A stretch of 29,328 bases of DNA from a bacterium (GCA_035370465.1 DAOOVW010000020.1:1-29328); one strand, 5' to 3'; counted from the first letter of the stretch, positions 7,684-17,595 are shown. Program-made: numbers and translations. Notes: a model not told the origin generated them from the letters alone.

Positions 7684-10089
7684 ATGGAAAAATATAAAGT
7701 CCCGATTGAGAAGTTAAGAAAGGAGTGTCCATCTGATTATTTCAAATTTGAATCCACACAACAGGTAAATCCACCAGAAGATATTATTGGACAGGAAAGA
7801 GCAAAAAGGGCATTAGAATTTGGTCTAAAAATAAAAAGTACTGGATATAACATATATGTTTCAGGAATTCCAGGTACAGGAAAAACGACATCTGTTGAGC
7901 AAATAATAAAACTACTGGCTGAAAATCAACCAGTGCCAGATGATTGGGTTTATGTTTATAATTTTACATCCCCCGATAATCCAAAATCACTGAGATTTCC
8001 ACCAGGAAAAGCAAATATTTTTAAAAAAGATATAGAAGGGCTAATAAATGACCTGAAACTTGAATTTTCAAGGGTCTTTGAAGGAGAAGTTTATGTTGCA
8101 CATAAAAACCAGATACTTAAGGACTTTCAAAATAAAAGCGATAAACTTTTTGACCAACTTGAGGAATCAGCAAAAAAAGCAGGATTCCAAATAAAACGAA
8201 CTCCATCAGGAATTTTATTCATCCCAACAATTGAGGGAAAACCACTTAATGAAGCAGAAATAGAACAATTAACAGAGCAGTTTAAAGAAGAAATAAAGAA
8301 AAAACAAGAAATTCTTTACGAACAATTAGATGAAATTTTAAGACAGATAAGACAATTTGAAAAAGAAACAAAGACAAGATTATCACAACTTGAAAAAGAA
8401 ACGGCAAAATATATTCTGTCACCAAAAATAGGGGAACTTAAAGAAAAATATTCTATCCAGAAATATGTAATTGATTACTTAGATGAACTTGAAAAAGATA
8501 TTGTCGAAAATGTTGACGAATTTAAAGAAAAAAAAGAAATTGAAATACTACCCGGGATGAAATTACCAGAAAGAGAATCAACCCTTTTTAAATATAGTGT
8601 AAATGTTCTTATTGATAATTCAAAAACGAAAGGTGCCCCAATAATAGAAGAAACAAATCCAACCTGCTATAATTTGTGTGGAAGAATTGAATATAGACCT
8701 CAGTTTGGAGCAATGATTACTGACTTTACAATGATAAAACCAGGGGCTTTACATAAAGCAAATGGTGGATACTTAATTCTTCAGGTTTTTGATGTTCTTA
8801 AAAATTATTTCTCATGGGAAATATTAAAAAGGGCACTCAAAAATAAACAAATAATAATTGAAGACCTTAATGAACAATTTCGTCTAATAAATACCCCAAC
8901 TTTAAGACCCGAACCAATACCATTTGATACAAAGGTAATTCTTATAGGAAACCCATTGTATTATTACCTCCTTTATTATTATGACGAAGATATGAAAAAA
9001 CTTTTCAAAGTAAAAGCAGATTTCAGTACAATTATGGATAGAAATAAAGAAGGAATAGAAAGTTATACATCTTTCATAAGCAAAATCTGTAATGAAGAAA
9101 ATTTAAAACCATTTGATAAAGAAGCAGTTGCAAAAGTAATTGAATATGGTTCAAGATTGGTAGAAGACCAGGAAAAGTTAACAACAAGATTTATTGAAAT
9201 TGCAGATATTATAAGAGAAGCAAATTTCTGGGCAGAAGAAGAAAATTCAAATATTGTCAAAAAAGAACATGTGAAAAAAGCACTTGAAGAAAAAATATAC
9301 AGGTCTAATCTTATAGAAAAGCGAATTGAAGAACTGATTAAAGAAGGAACTATAATGGTTGATGTTGATGGAGAAAAAATAGGACAGATAAATGGTCTAT
9401 CTGTTATGGCACTTGGGGATTATAGTTTTGGGAAACCATCAAGAATAACTGCAACTATTTCTGTTGGAAGAGATGGAGTAATAAATATTGATAGAGAAGT
9501 AAAACTTGCTGGAACAATTCATAATAAGGGGTTTCTTATTATAAACAATTATATAAAAGAAAAATTTGGACAGAAAAAAGCAATTACTTTTTCTGGCAGT
9601 ATTTGTTTTGAACAATTATATGAGGAAATTGAGGGTGATAGTGCATCTTCAACAGAACTATATGTTTTACTTTCAGTTCTTTCAGGACTTCCAATAAAAC
9701 AGGGTATAGCAGTAACTGGCTCTGTTAATCAAAAAGGAGAAATTCAACCAATAGGCGGTGTTAACGAAAAAATAGAGGGATTTTATTATACCTGTAAATC
9801 AATAGGACTTACAGGGAACCAGGGAGTTATAATTCCTGAGAAAAATGTAAAAAACCTTATGCTTAATGATGAAGTAATTGAAGCAGTAAAAAATGGGAAA
9901 TTTCATATCTGGTCTGTGAAAACAATTGATGAAGGGATAGAAATTTTAACACGAGTTCCAGCAGGGAATATGAAAGAAGATGGTACATATCCTGAAAACA
10001 CTGTAAATTATATTGTTGGTAAGAAAATTGATGAACTTACAGAAAAATATATAGAAACCCAAAAACCAGGAAAAAGCAAAAAGAAATAA
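7684..10089 (+). CDS. Lon-like ATP-dependent protease (LonB/YcbZ type)
   Basis: A soluble AAA+ serine protease of family S16. Residues 61-68, GIPGTGKT, are the Walker A loop (Lys67), preceded by IIGQERAKRALEFG. A charged coiled-coil-like insert occupies roughly 145-270. The C-terminal protease domain has the Ser/Lys dyad: Ser655 in EGDSASST and Lys696 in GGVNEKIEG. The classical KDGPSAG context is replaced by GDSASST, as in the YcbZ/Lon-like group with an AAA_32-type ATPase rather than in canonical Lon. The usual N-terminal Lon substrate domain and transmembrane segments are absent. At 801 residues it is complete. It has its own promoter and converges on era with only 11 bases between the stops and no visible terminator. 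Confidence 0.92.
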   Translation: MEKYKVPIEKLRKECPSDYFKFESTQQVNPPEDIIGQERAKRALEFGLKIKSTGYNIYVSGIPGTGKTTSVEQIIKLLAENQPVPDDWVYVYNFTSPDNPKSLRFPPGKANIFKKDIEGLINDLKLEFSRVFEGEVYVAHKNQILKDFQNKSDKLFDQLEESAKKAGFQIKRTPSGILFIPTIEGKPLNEAEIEQLTEQFKEEIKKKQEILYEQLDEILRQIRQFEKETKTRLSQLEKETAKYILSPKIGELKEKYSIQKYVIDYLDELEKDIVENVDEFKEKKEIEILPGMKLPERESTLFKYSVNVLIDNSKTKGAPIIEETNPTCYNLCGRIEYRPQFGAMITDFTMIKPGALHKANGGYLILQVFDVLKNYFSWEILKRALKNKQIIIEDLNEQFRLINTPTLRPEPIPFDTKVILIGNPLYYYLLYYYDEDMKKLFKVKADFSTIMDRNKEGIESYTSFISKICNEENLKPFDKEAVAKVIEYGSRLVEDQEKLTTRFIEIADIIREANFWAEEENSNIVKKEHVKKALEEKIYRSNLIEKRIEELIKEGTIMVDVDGEKIGQINGLSVMALGDYSFGKPSRITATISVGRDGVINIDREVKLAGTIHNKGFLIINNYIKEKFGQKKAITFSGSICFEQLYEEIEGDSASSTELYVLLSVLSGLPIKQGIAVTGSVNQKGEIQPIGGVNEKIEGFYYTCKSIGLTGNQGVIIPEKNVKNLMLNDEVIEAVKNGKFHIWSVKTIDEGIEILTRVPAGNMKEDGTYPENTVNYIVGKKIDELTEKYIETQKPGKSKKK

Positions 10090-10100
10090 TTATAGATACA

Positions 10101-10991
10101 TCAAAAAATTCCATATCCAAATCTTCTGAAAATATCAGGTCTATTTCTCCAGTCCTTAATGACCTTTACTTTTAGTTGTAAATAAACATTTTTCCCGAGT
10201 AAAAATTCAATTTCTTCTCTTGCCAATTGACCAATTTTTCTTATTCTTTCTCCGCCCTTCCCTATTATTATTCCTTTAAGATTATCTCTTTCAACAATTA
10301 TATTAGCACTAATAAAAATAACATCTTTGTTTTTCTGTCCTTCTCTTATTTCTTCAACTTCAACTGCTACTTCCTGTGGAACTTCCTGATGTGTTTTTTC
10401 AAGAATTTTTTCTCTTATTATTTCACCTATTTTATATTCAGTTGGCAAATTTGTATCTACATCTGAAGGATAAAACTTTTCTCCTTCTGGTAGATGAGAA
10501 ATTATAACTTTAATAAGGCGGTCAACATTTTGCTTTTTAAGAGCAGAAATAGGAACAATATCTAAAAATTCATATTTTTTATTAAGTTCATCAATTAAAG
10601 GTAGAAGTTCCTCTTTATCTTTTAGTAAATCAATTTTATTTATAACAAGGAGTATTTTTTTATTTGTCTTTTTTAACACTTCAAGAATTTTTTCATCTTC
10701 TTCTCTCCAGCCCTTAGCATCAATTAAAAAAAGAATTATGTCTGTTTCATCAATTGAACTTAATATCATTTTTTGCATAAACTTGCCCAATTGATTTCTC
10801 CATTTTTCTATTCCAGGAGTATCAATAAAAATAATTTGCCCTTCCTCACAGTTATAAATTCCCAAAATTTTTATTCTTGTCGTTGCCGGTTTTGAAGAAA
10901 CAATAGAGACCTTTTTATTCAGTATATTATTTAGAAGTGTTGATTTACCAACATTTACTCTCCCAACAATAGTAACAAATCCACTTTTCAT
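10101..10991 (-). CDS. era: GTPase Era
   Basis: Era is a GTPase that binds 16S rRNA and helps mature the 30S subunit. All GTPase motifs are visible: GRVNVGKS at 10-17 (G1), DTPG at 57-60 (G3), NKID at 118-121 (G4) and the SALKKQN segment (G5). The C-terminal KH domain has the GIIIGKGGERIRKIG signature followed by LKVKVIKDWR. G1 reads GRVNVGKS where GRPNVGKS is usual, a mild variation. The length of 296 residues is typical. The start overlaps the stop of the UroD-like gene by four bases (ATGA), so translation is probably coupled to that gene, an unusual partner for a housekeeping GTPase. It is the last gene of the long minus-strand cluster. Confidence 0.95.
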   Translation of the reverse strand: MKSGFVTIVGRVNVGKSTLLNNILNKKVSIVSSKPATTRIKILGIYNCEEGQIIFIDTPGIEKWRNQLGKFMQKMILSSIDETDIILFLIDAKGWREEDEKILEVLKKTNKKILLVINKIDLLKDKEELLPLIDELNKKYEFLDIVPISALKKQNVDRLIKVIISHLPEGEKFYPSDVDTNLPTEYKIGEIIREKILEKTHQEVPQEVAVEVEEIREGQKNKDVIFISANIIVERDNLKGIIIGKGGERIRKIGQLAREEIEFLLGKNVYLQLKVKVIKDWRNRPDIFRRFGYGIF

Positions 10992-12091
10992 TCAGGTATC
11001 TCCCAATCATCAATTTTAAAAATTTCTTTTTTTCTTTTTAAATAATAAATATAATTTTCATAACTCACATCAGGTGGAACCCTATGGTCAACATGAGGTA
11101 TATACCCACCTGAATTAACAAACTCCTTTATTCTTTCTAATTCATTATCAATTGACTTCTCCCCATTAATTAAAGCAATTTTATTAATTCCACCTTTAAG
11201 AAGAACATTTTTGCCGTATTTTTTTCTTAAAACAACAGGGTCAGAACCACTATTTATTTCAAGAGGAAACATAACATTTACCCCAGCAGAAAGCCATAAA
11301 GGAACAAGTTGATTTATATTTCCATCACAATCAACAATTACAACATCTATTTCTTCTTTTTTTAATTTAGAAGTTATTTTCTTATATTTTGGAACCATAA
11401 ATTTCTCAAAAAGTTGTGGAGATATCATCGGCTGCGTCTTAAATGCCATATCCTCCCAAAAACATGCAAAGTCAATACCTTTAACTTCTTCAAGTGCCTT
11501 TTCATTTAATGTAAGAACAAAATTTGCTACATATCCCATTATATCTTCTATAAGGTCTGGCTGAGTATAAAAACTTATAAGACAATTCTCAAATCCCATC
11601 CAATCCCTAACCCATCCAAATAAACTACCAACATTTATTCCTAAAGGATAATCCCTTTTTCCCCATTCTTTTTTTAAACTTTCCCAGCTAGAAGGATACC
11701 TTTTTTCAATATCAGGTTGAAGTCGTTCTTTAAACTCATTCCAATCATTTCTATTTTCAACAGGAAATTTTAAAAAATGAGGAATTGATGAAGAACCATC
11801 TTTAAATATCTGTAAAATTCTACCTGAACTATCTTTTTTAATTATATGTCTTCCTGTCTCTTCAATTATTTCTTCTTCAAAATAAGGTAGTAATCCAAGA
11901 TTGATTGGAATTATTTCTTGCCTATCAAATTTAAAATATATATCTCCTTTATTATTGTTATTTATATATTCAGGTAGCCCTTCTTTATGCCATTTTAAAA
12001 ATGTCTCATTCCACCAGCCAAATTCACAGTTGAATATCCTATCAACTTCTTCAAACTCAAAAATCCTTCTCCATCTTTCTCTATTTGTCAT
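10988..12091 (-). CDS. Uroporphyrinogen-decarboxylase-like protein (URO-D/methyltransferase superfamily)
   Basis: The protein belongs to the URO-D TIM-barrel superfamily that includes corrinoid methyltransferases such as MtaA. The start, MTNRERWRRIFEFEEVDR, is the family's usual N-terminal helix. FACFWEDMAFKTQPMISPQLFEKF and VIVDCDGNINQLVPLW, followed by GVNVMFPLEINSGSDP and then GGINKIALINGE, follow the pattern of the UroD-like proteins found in many copies in PVC and candidate-phylum genomes. The first Arg-rich motif of true haem HemE (FMRQAGRY) is missing, so haem synthesis is unlikely. A methyl transfer role is only inference. It sits four bases after the Gfo/Idh gene and overlaps era by four. 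No export signal is seen. Confidence 0.8.
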   Translation of the reverse strand: MTNRERWRRIFEFEEVDRIFNCEFGWWNETFLKWHKEGLPEYINNNNKGDIYFKFDRQEIIPINLGLLPYFEEEIIEETGRHIIKKDSSGRILQIFKDGSSSIPHFLKFPVENRNDWNEFKERLQPDIEKRYPSSWESLKKEWGKRDYPLGINVGSLFGWVRDWMGFENCLISFYTQPDLIEDIMGYVANFVLTLNEKALEEVKGIDFACFWEDMAFKTQPMISPQLFEKFMVPKYKKITSKLKKEEIDVVIVDCDGNINQLVPLWLSAGVNVMFPLEINSGSDPVVLRKKYGKNVLLKGGINKIALINGEKSIDNELERIKEFVNSGGYIPHVDHRVPPDVSYENYIYYLKRKKEIFKIDDWEIPE

Positions 12092-12095
12092 ATTC

Positions 12096-13109
12096 CTATA
12101 AAATAATTTCCTGCCCTTTTTCTGCTGACTCCTTTTCTTTAAGAACTACATAAAGAGAATCTCTTGCATCCTCAGGGGTTACTACCTGAAATGGTTTGTT
12201 ATGAATAACATGGTCTATAAAATATCTTAACTCATAAAAGTACCCTCCCATATCTTCAATATTTCCCTCTATTCCTTCTACTTTTATTTTTTCAAAAGTT
12301 GGTCTTTCAACATTCCCATTTGCCCCATAAGCAACGACAGTTGGAGTATTTCTTGAATTAAACTCAATTGTCCCTTTTTCAAATTTTGCAATATAACTCA
12401 TTTCAAATGGAAAACTTGGAGGAAAATCCCATTCACCATCAGCATGAGCAACAATCCCATTTCCAAATGTAAAAGTTGTAAGTACATTAGCATCATTATT
12501 ATAGTTTTTAACTATTTTTGAAAAAATTTTTTTAGGTTTTTCTCCTAAAAGATAAAGCAAAAAATCAGTATCATGAATATGAAGGTCAACAAGGGCCCCA
12601 CCACTTTTTTCCTGTGAAAGCAACCAATTTTCCCATCCCCATGTTGGAAGTGGAGATAATCTCCTCATTGAAATTAATTTTAAATCCCCATATCTTTTAC
12701 TATCATATGCATCTTTCAAGAATTTATATTCAGGCCAGAATCTAATGACCTGTGCAACCATAAATTTGACATTATTTTCTTTACAAACTTTTATCATTTC
12801 ATTTGCATCCTCAACAGTAAGAGCTATCGGTTTTTCACATATAACATCCTTTTTATTTTCTGCTGCTTTTATAACATATTCTTTGTGTAAAAAAGTAGGC
12901 AGACAAACATCAACAATCTGTATATCCGGCTTTTTAAGAATTTGCTCAGGGTCGAAATATGGTATTGTTTTAAACTTTCTTGCAAGTGATTTTGCTTTCT
13001 CCCCTCTTATATCAGCAATCCCTACAATCTTTACATCCGGCAATTGACTATAAACTGTTGAATGCATTTCTCCCATAAAACCTGCTCCAAGAATACCAAC
13101 ATTAGCCAT
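12096..13109 (-). CDS. Gfo/Idh/MocA-family oxidoreductase
   Basis: A cytoplasmic NAD(P)-dependent sugar or cyclitol dehydrogenase. The Rossmann loop GILGAGFMGEMH lies at residues 5-16. CEKPIA at 91-96 contains the catalytic-site Lys93 of the family, and VDLHIHDTDFLLYLLG gives Asp175 and His179 of the active-site motif. The 337-residue length is standard. The ATG is preceded by AGGAGGAAGG, the strongest site in this cluster, so it may be translated independently of the genes upstream. The substrate cannot be told from sequence; the neighbouring UroD-like gene gives no clear pathway, although the same pairing is often seen in genomes rich in carbohydrate metabolism. It follows the propeller gene by 41 bases. 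Confidence 0.9.
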   Translation of the reverse strand: MANVGILGAGFMGEMHSTVYSQLPDVKIVGIADIRGEKAKSLARKFKTIPYFDPEQILKKPDIQIVDVCLPTFLHKEYVIKAAENKKDVICEKPIALTVEDANEMIKVCKENNVKFMVAQVIRFWPEYKFLKDAYDSKRYGDLKLISMRRLSPLPTWGWENWLLSQEKSGGALVDLHIHDTDFLLYLLGEKPKKIFSKIVKNYNNDANVLTTFTFGNGIVAHADGEWDFPPSFPFEMSYIAKFEKGTIEFNSRNTPTVVAYGANGNVERPTFEKIKVEGIEGNIEDMGGYFYELRYFIDHVIHNKPFQVVTPEDARDSLYVVLKEKESAEKGQEIIL

Positions 13110-13150
13110 TTTTCCTTCCTCCTTTTGTAATTTTTAATACTGGTAATATT

Positions 13151-14983
13151 CTATTGCCACTTTATTGAAAATGAAAAAACATTATTTTTTTCAACTGTTT
13201 GGACTAATTTTCCATCAACAAGCCCAACAGCAAAGTCAATTTTTTCCTGGAGTTGATACTTCCATAACCCCTTTTTATCATAAGAAAGAAAGTAAAAATA
13301 GTTACCCTTTTTACCACCCAAAATATCCAGAACAGAAGGAGAAAATATAGCAAAATCAATATCTTCATCAGAAGAAAAATTTTTTATTAAAGTTCCATCA
13401 CCATTAAAAAGATAAATTTGTCCTTTTTTTGTTGAAACACAGATAAAATTTGTATCTGTAGTTATTTTTATATCTTCTATTTTCCCTTCAACATTTTTTC
13501 TCCATCTTTCATTTCCATCATCAGAAAAACAACAAACAACACCATTTTCAAGTCCAGCAAAAACCCAATGGGCATCAGAGGAAATTTTTATAATATCTAT
13601 ATTTTTACTAACTTCTAAATCCCAGAAAATTTCACCATTGTTATCAACATAATAGACATTATTATTTACACCAATTACAAGAAACCTTCCATCTTTTGAA
13701 ATATCAATTCCTCTTCCATAATTGTTTAATTTTTTATTCCATAAAACAGTTCCATATTTATTTAAAAAGTAGATATTCCCGCCTAAACAATAAAAAGAGA
13801 AATATTGTCCATCAGGGGAAACAGCAACTTTAACAATTTTCTCTGGAAAAGATAATTTTCTAATAATATTTCCTTTATCAGAAAGAATATAAACATAACC
13901 TCCTTCAGTTCCTAATATTGTTCTTTTTCCATCATCTGAAATTTTTATATCAGATATTAAACTATCTGCTTCAAATGACCATATAAGTTGATTTTCAGGT
14001 ATATAAAGAAAACCAGGAATATCTTTTTCCTGAAACTTATAACAAAATCTTTCTATAATATTTGGCAAAAATCTAATATCATCTGCTTTGAATTCATAAT
14101 TTTCAAAAAATATTTTTTTCTTTGGGTCAAAAACATTTATTTCGAAAATATATTGTGATTCAATTCTTGAAAGGAGTGGTTTTATAACATAATCAGCATT
14201 TAAAATTTTTGCAACATAGGAAAGGTCTTCTTCATCACCAATATCTTCTTCTGTAATGTTTTCCTCTTCTAATACTTTTTTAAGTTGTTCATTTGTTATT
14301 AAATTTATGTTCTTTACTTCTTCCTTAAATATCCCAAGGAATAAATCCTGAAAATCACTCTTTAAAAAATCAGGTACATTATTATAACTAACATTTAAAG
14401 TAAGTATATTTGTATTTTTCAGTAATAATTGAATATTTTTTATTTTACTCGTAAGATAGGAAACAGAATATTTTTCACCAAAGAAATTTTTTGTCTCAAC
14501 TACATTTCTAATTTCTTCATAAATACCTTCTGCATCTCTTAACATATTTTCTTTTTGATAAATAGTTGCAAGTTTCATCATATAAGTAGTATCTGGAATT
14601 ATACATTTTGAAAGATACATTTGAAGGTACTTTATACCCTCTTTATTTTTATTATGAGAAAGAGCATAATCACCAATTATTCTGTATAAATATGCATCTG
14701 GAGTTGCATATTTCAAATATTTCATTGCTTCTCTATCCTGGGGCCAACCATTTGGCCAATTAGAAGGAGAAAATGGTAAAACAGATTGTATTTTTGTTTC
14801 TGTAAGACGAAGATAATAATCAGCATAAGAAGTCATACCTTTTGTATCAAATTCATCTGCTTTTTTTAAATAATTTTTTATGTAATCAGGGAATACAACA
14901 AGAATATTTTTATTTTTCTCATACCACTCACTTGAAAAACAAATAAAAGAAAATAAGAAAAACAAAAATAGAAATTTTTTCAT
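13151..14983 (-). CDS. Exported protein with TPR-like, CsgG/TolB-like and beta-propeller regions
   Basis: No single known family covers this 610-residue protein. Residues 1-18 (MKKFLFLFFLFSFICFSS) form a signal peptide without a proper lipobox. About 85-180 is helical and TPR-like (a YLYRIIGDYALSHNKNKEG stretch, then LATIYQKENMLRDAE). About 190-330 resembles the small domain of CsgG or TolB-type periplasmic proteins (LITNEQLKKVLEEENI, then VAKILNADYVIKPLL). From about 340 to the end there are five or six WD40/PQQ-like blades of the kind IKISSDAHWVFAGLENG with CCFSDDGNERW, the pattern of a beta-propeller. Its ATG overlaps the HEAT protein stop by four bases, implying coupled synthesis and possibly a shared complex in the periplasm or outer envelope. 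Function unknown. Confidence 0.75.
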   Translation of the reverse strand: MKKFLFLFFLFSFICFSSEWYEKNKNILVVFPDYIKNYLKKADEFDTKGMTSYADYYLRLTETKIQSVLPFSPSNWPNGWPQDREAMKYLKYATPDAYLYRIIGDYALSHNKNKEGIKYLQMYLSKCIIPDTTYMMKLATIYQKENMLRDAEGIYEEIRNVVETKNFFGEKYSVSYLTSKIKNIQLLLKNTNILTLNVSYNNVPDFLKSDFQDLFLGIFKEEVKNINLITNEQLKKVLEEENITEEDIGDEEDLSYVAKILNADYVIKPLLSRIESQYIFEINVFDPKKKIFFENYEFKADDIRFLPNIIERFCYKFQEKDIPGFLYIPENQLIWSFEADSLISDIKISDDGKRTILGTEGGYVYILSDKGNIIRKLSFPEKIVKVAVSPDGQYFSFYCLGGNIYFLNKYGTVLWNKKLNNYGRGIDISKDGRFLVIGVNNNVYYVDNNGEIFWDLEVSKNIDIIKISSDAHWVFAGLENGVVCCFSDDGNERWRKNVEGKIEDIKITTDTNFICVSTKKGQIYLFNGDGTLIKNFSSDEDIDFAIFSPSVLDILGGKKGNYFYFLSYDKKGLWKYQLQEKIDFAVGLVDGKLVQTVEKNNVFSFSIKWQ

Positions 14984-17595
14984 AACGACTCCTTAAAAAG
15001 CATAATACCAAATTGTTCAGGGATATCTATTCTCCCTGTCCAAGTTGAAGTTGATCTATTTTCTATTTCCCTTAGAAAATTTATGCGCCATTTATCTCCA
15101 TTTTTTATTTCGTTTATCTCAAATTCACTCAAAGGAATAGAAATTTCTGCAATCCATCTATTTGATTCTACATTACTTTTAGCAATCCAGTTTGATTGCC
15201 AATTTTTCTCCTTGTCATTATCTGTATAAAATTTCCAGATATAGGAATATCTAATTAAGCCCATTGGATGAAGAACAAATTGATACCATTGCCCTTTAGA
15301 ATTATACGGGGCTATAGAAATTGTTATAAAATCCCTTGTATTTAAAGTTATTTCTCTGCTTCCCTGGTCTTCACAAATTATAAGAAAATATAAATTTTTC
15401 TCATCATAGCCAACTGCAACCTTTGTCTGGATATTATAAGGGACTTTTTCTTTTTCAATGAGTATAAATTCATTACTCATTTTTACCATATCCCAGTATT
15501 TATCATCATCCTTTCCATCTATATTGATTGTACCTTCTATCCTATGAGCATATATAATTTTTTCTGTAACCTCTTGAATTCCAAGTTTTTCTTTATAAAG
15601 TGCTTGTCTTATTTGAGGTATTTTCCCCCTTAAAGATAATGGTATTGAACTATCATTTAAATACCTATTTGCTTGGCTTCTTAATGGTTCAATATTTTCT
15701 TCAGATATTCTAACAAGAAATTCAATTCCCTTTATTTCACCCATTTTTGATAGAGAGTAAGATGCTGCAAGTTTAACATCAAGTTCTTCATCTTCTAATG
15801 CCTGTAAAAGTAATCCTATACTTCTTTTATCTTTGATATACCCAAAAATTTCCGCTGCTTTTTTCCTGTATTGTGGATTAGAACTATTAATAAACTTCAT
15901 AGCATATGGGAAAACATCCTTTTGCCCCATTTTTGCAAGAGAATAGGCAGAATAAAGTTGTAATTCAGGGTCATTGTGTTTTAAATTTTTTTGAAGAATT
16001 GGTATTGCTGTCTTATCTCCAATTTCTCCAATTGCAAGTGTAGATATCTTTCTTGTTTCAATATCTGAGTCCAATAATGCATCCTTTATTCCTTTGGCAA
16101 AAAATCTTTCTGGTTTTCTCAGAACAACTTCAATTGCTTTATTTTTAACATCAGAATAATTACTCAAAAGCATTTTATAAATTAAATGTTTAACTTCGTC
16201 TGTTTGAATAATTGCATCCACTATATCAATTACAAATTTTCTATCACTTGGGTTAGAACTTTTAATTTTTTCATTTAATTTATTCACAACATCTCTTAAA
16301 ATTTTTCTGCTTTCTTCTTTTACTCTTCCACATGTCTCATTTTTTTCATGATAAGAAAGTATTTCTAAATATTGAACATCAAACATGTCCAAAAGTGAAA
16401 ATGCAACAATTGCCCCATATCTTATTAACTGGTTAGGGTCTTTTGTTTTCTCAATAAGATAATTTTTTACACTTTCATCTCCAACTTTACCAATTAAATT
16501 CAAAGCCGATAGACGCGAATTTATTGAATTGTTTTCATCATCAACAAATTTTTCAAGTGCAGGAATAAAAGCAGTGTCTTTTATATTTTCAATAATTTTT
16601 ATTGCATATTCCATTACACTTTGTGAATTATCACCAAGTGCATTTACAATTTCAGGATAAGTTGATACATTTCTAAACTTTTCAAGAGCCCATAAAGAAT
16701 ATATTCTTACCGATTCATCAGGGTCATTTAATCCTTTTAATATTCCTTCTAATCCTTCTTCTGTCTTCAATCTAACAAGCGTTTTTATACTTTCTATTTT
16801 TACTTTTACCGATGGGGCAGCAAGCAATGATTCAATTTTATCTGCTGCATCTGTCGCTTTTAACTTCTCAAGAGCCCATACACTTCTTATTTTAACCTCA
16901 TCATTTTCATCATCTAACGCATTTGTTAAATAAGAAATACCACGACTATCTTCTGTACTTTCAATAAGGTATATTGTCCTTATTTTAAGAAATACATTAT
17001 TGCTTTTAAGCAAATTATAAATATTTTGAACATCAGAATCAGGAAGATTTTTAAATTTCTCTCTATTTTCTGCCTTCCACATCAATCTTGTTAATGACCA
17101 GAGAATTTCCTCTTTTACTTTTTCTTTATTATCATTTATCTTTCTAACAAGAACATCAATAGAGTCAGAATTCCCATATTTACCAATTCCAGAAGCAGCA
17201 TAATATCTTACCTGCCAGTAAGAGTCATCAAGTGCTTTATGAAACTGCAATATTTCTTCTCCAGAAGCAAATTCTACAAGACCTCTTATTGAATAATATC
17301 TTACCTGCCAATAACTATCTTCTAATCCCTTTTTATAGTAATCAACACAGGTTGAATCACCTATTTTCCATAAGGTATATGCTACTTTACTCCTAACGAT
17401 TTCATCTTTATCATCAAGTAATTTTGCAATATCAGGAAGGTATGTTTTATCACCTTTACTTAAAACTTTATTAATAAAATTTATTTTATCGGAAGAAGTG
17501 CCATACTTAACCACATTTGTATCTAATTCAGCAGAAAAAAGATAAAAACTAAAAAAAATAAATAAAAAACCAATAAATAATTTATTTGTTTTCAT
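14980..17595 (-). CDS. Exported HEAT-repeat protein with C-terminal CBM9-like domain
   Basis: A large secreted scaffold-like protein. The start is taken at ATG 17595 because a signal peptide follows at once (MKTNKLFIGFLFIFFSFYLF); a TTG 30 bases upstream would put charged residues before it. About residues 30-640 form a long array of HEAT/PBS-lyase repeats of roughly 31 residues, for example LEDSYWQVRYYSIRGL and the near copy LDDSYWQVRYYAASGI. The last 190 residues form a different domain: IEGTINIDGKDDDKYWDMV, VAVGYDEKNLYFLIICED and RWIAEISIPLSEFEI match the CBM9-like/DOMON-type sandwich that binds sugars in some xylanases. The gene overlaps nnrE by 14 bases and the propeller gene by four. 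Glycan binding is inferred. Confidence 0.8.
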   Translation of the reverse strand: MKTNKLFIGFLFIFFSFYLFSAELDTNVVKYGTSSDKINFINKVLSKGDKTYLPDIAKLLDDKDEIVRSKVAYTLWKIGDSTCVDYYKKGLEDSYWQVRYYSIRGLVEFASGEEILQFHKALDDSYWQVRYYAASGIGKYGNSDSIDVLVRKINDNKEKVKEEILWSLTRLMWKAENREKFKNLPDSDVQNIYNLLKSNNVFLKIRTIYLIESTEDSRGISYLTNALDDENDEVKIRSVWALEKLKATDAADKIESLLAAPSVKVKIESIKTLVRLKTEEGLEGILKGLNDPDESVRIYSLWALEKFRNVSTYPEIVNALGDNSQSVMEYAIKIIENIKDTAFIPALEKFVDDENNSINSRLSALNLIGKVGDESVKNYLIEKTKDPNQLIRYGAIVAFSLLDMFDVQYLEILSYHEKNETCGRVKEESRKILRDVVNKLNEKIKSSNPSDRKFVIDIVDAIIQTDEVKHLIYKMLLSNYSDVKNKAIEVVLRKPERFFAKGIKDALLDSDIETRKISTLAIGEIGDKTAIPILQKNLKHNDPELQLYSAYSLAKMGQKDVFPYAMKFINSSNPQYRKKAAEIFGYIKDKRSIGLLLQALEDEELDVKLAASYSLSKMGEIKGIEFLVRISEENIEPLRSQANRYLNDSSIPLSLRGKIPQIRQALYKEKLGIQEVTEKIIYAHRIEGTINIDGKDDDKYWDMVKMSNEFILIEKEKVPYNIQTKVAVGYDEKNLYFLIICEDQGSREITLNTRDFITISIAPYNSKGQWYQFVLHPMGLIRYSYIWKFYTDNDKEKNWQSNWIAKSNVESNRWIAEISIPLSEFEINEIKNGDKWRINFLREIENRSTSTWTGRIDIPEQFGIMLFKESL

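Noticed and set aside
10090..10100. Terminator between the convergent Lon-like and era genes
   Set aside because: Only 11 AT-rich bases separate the stops and no stem can be drawn there.
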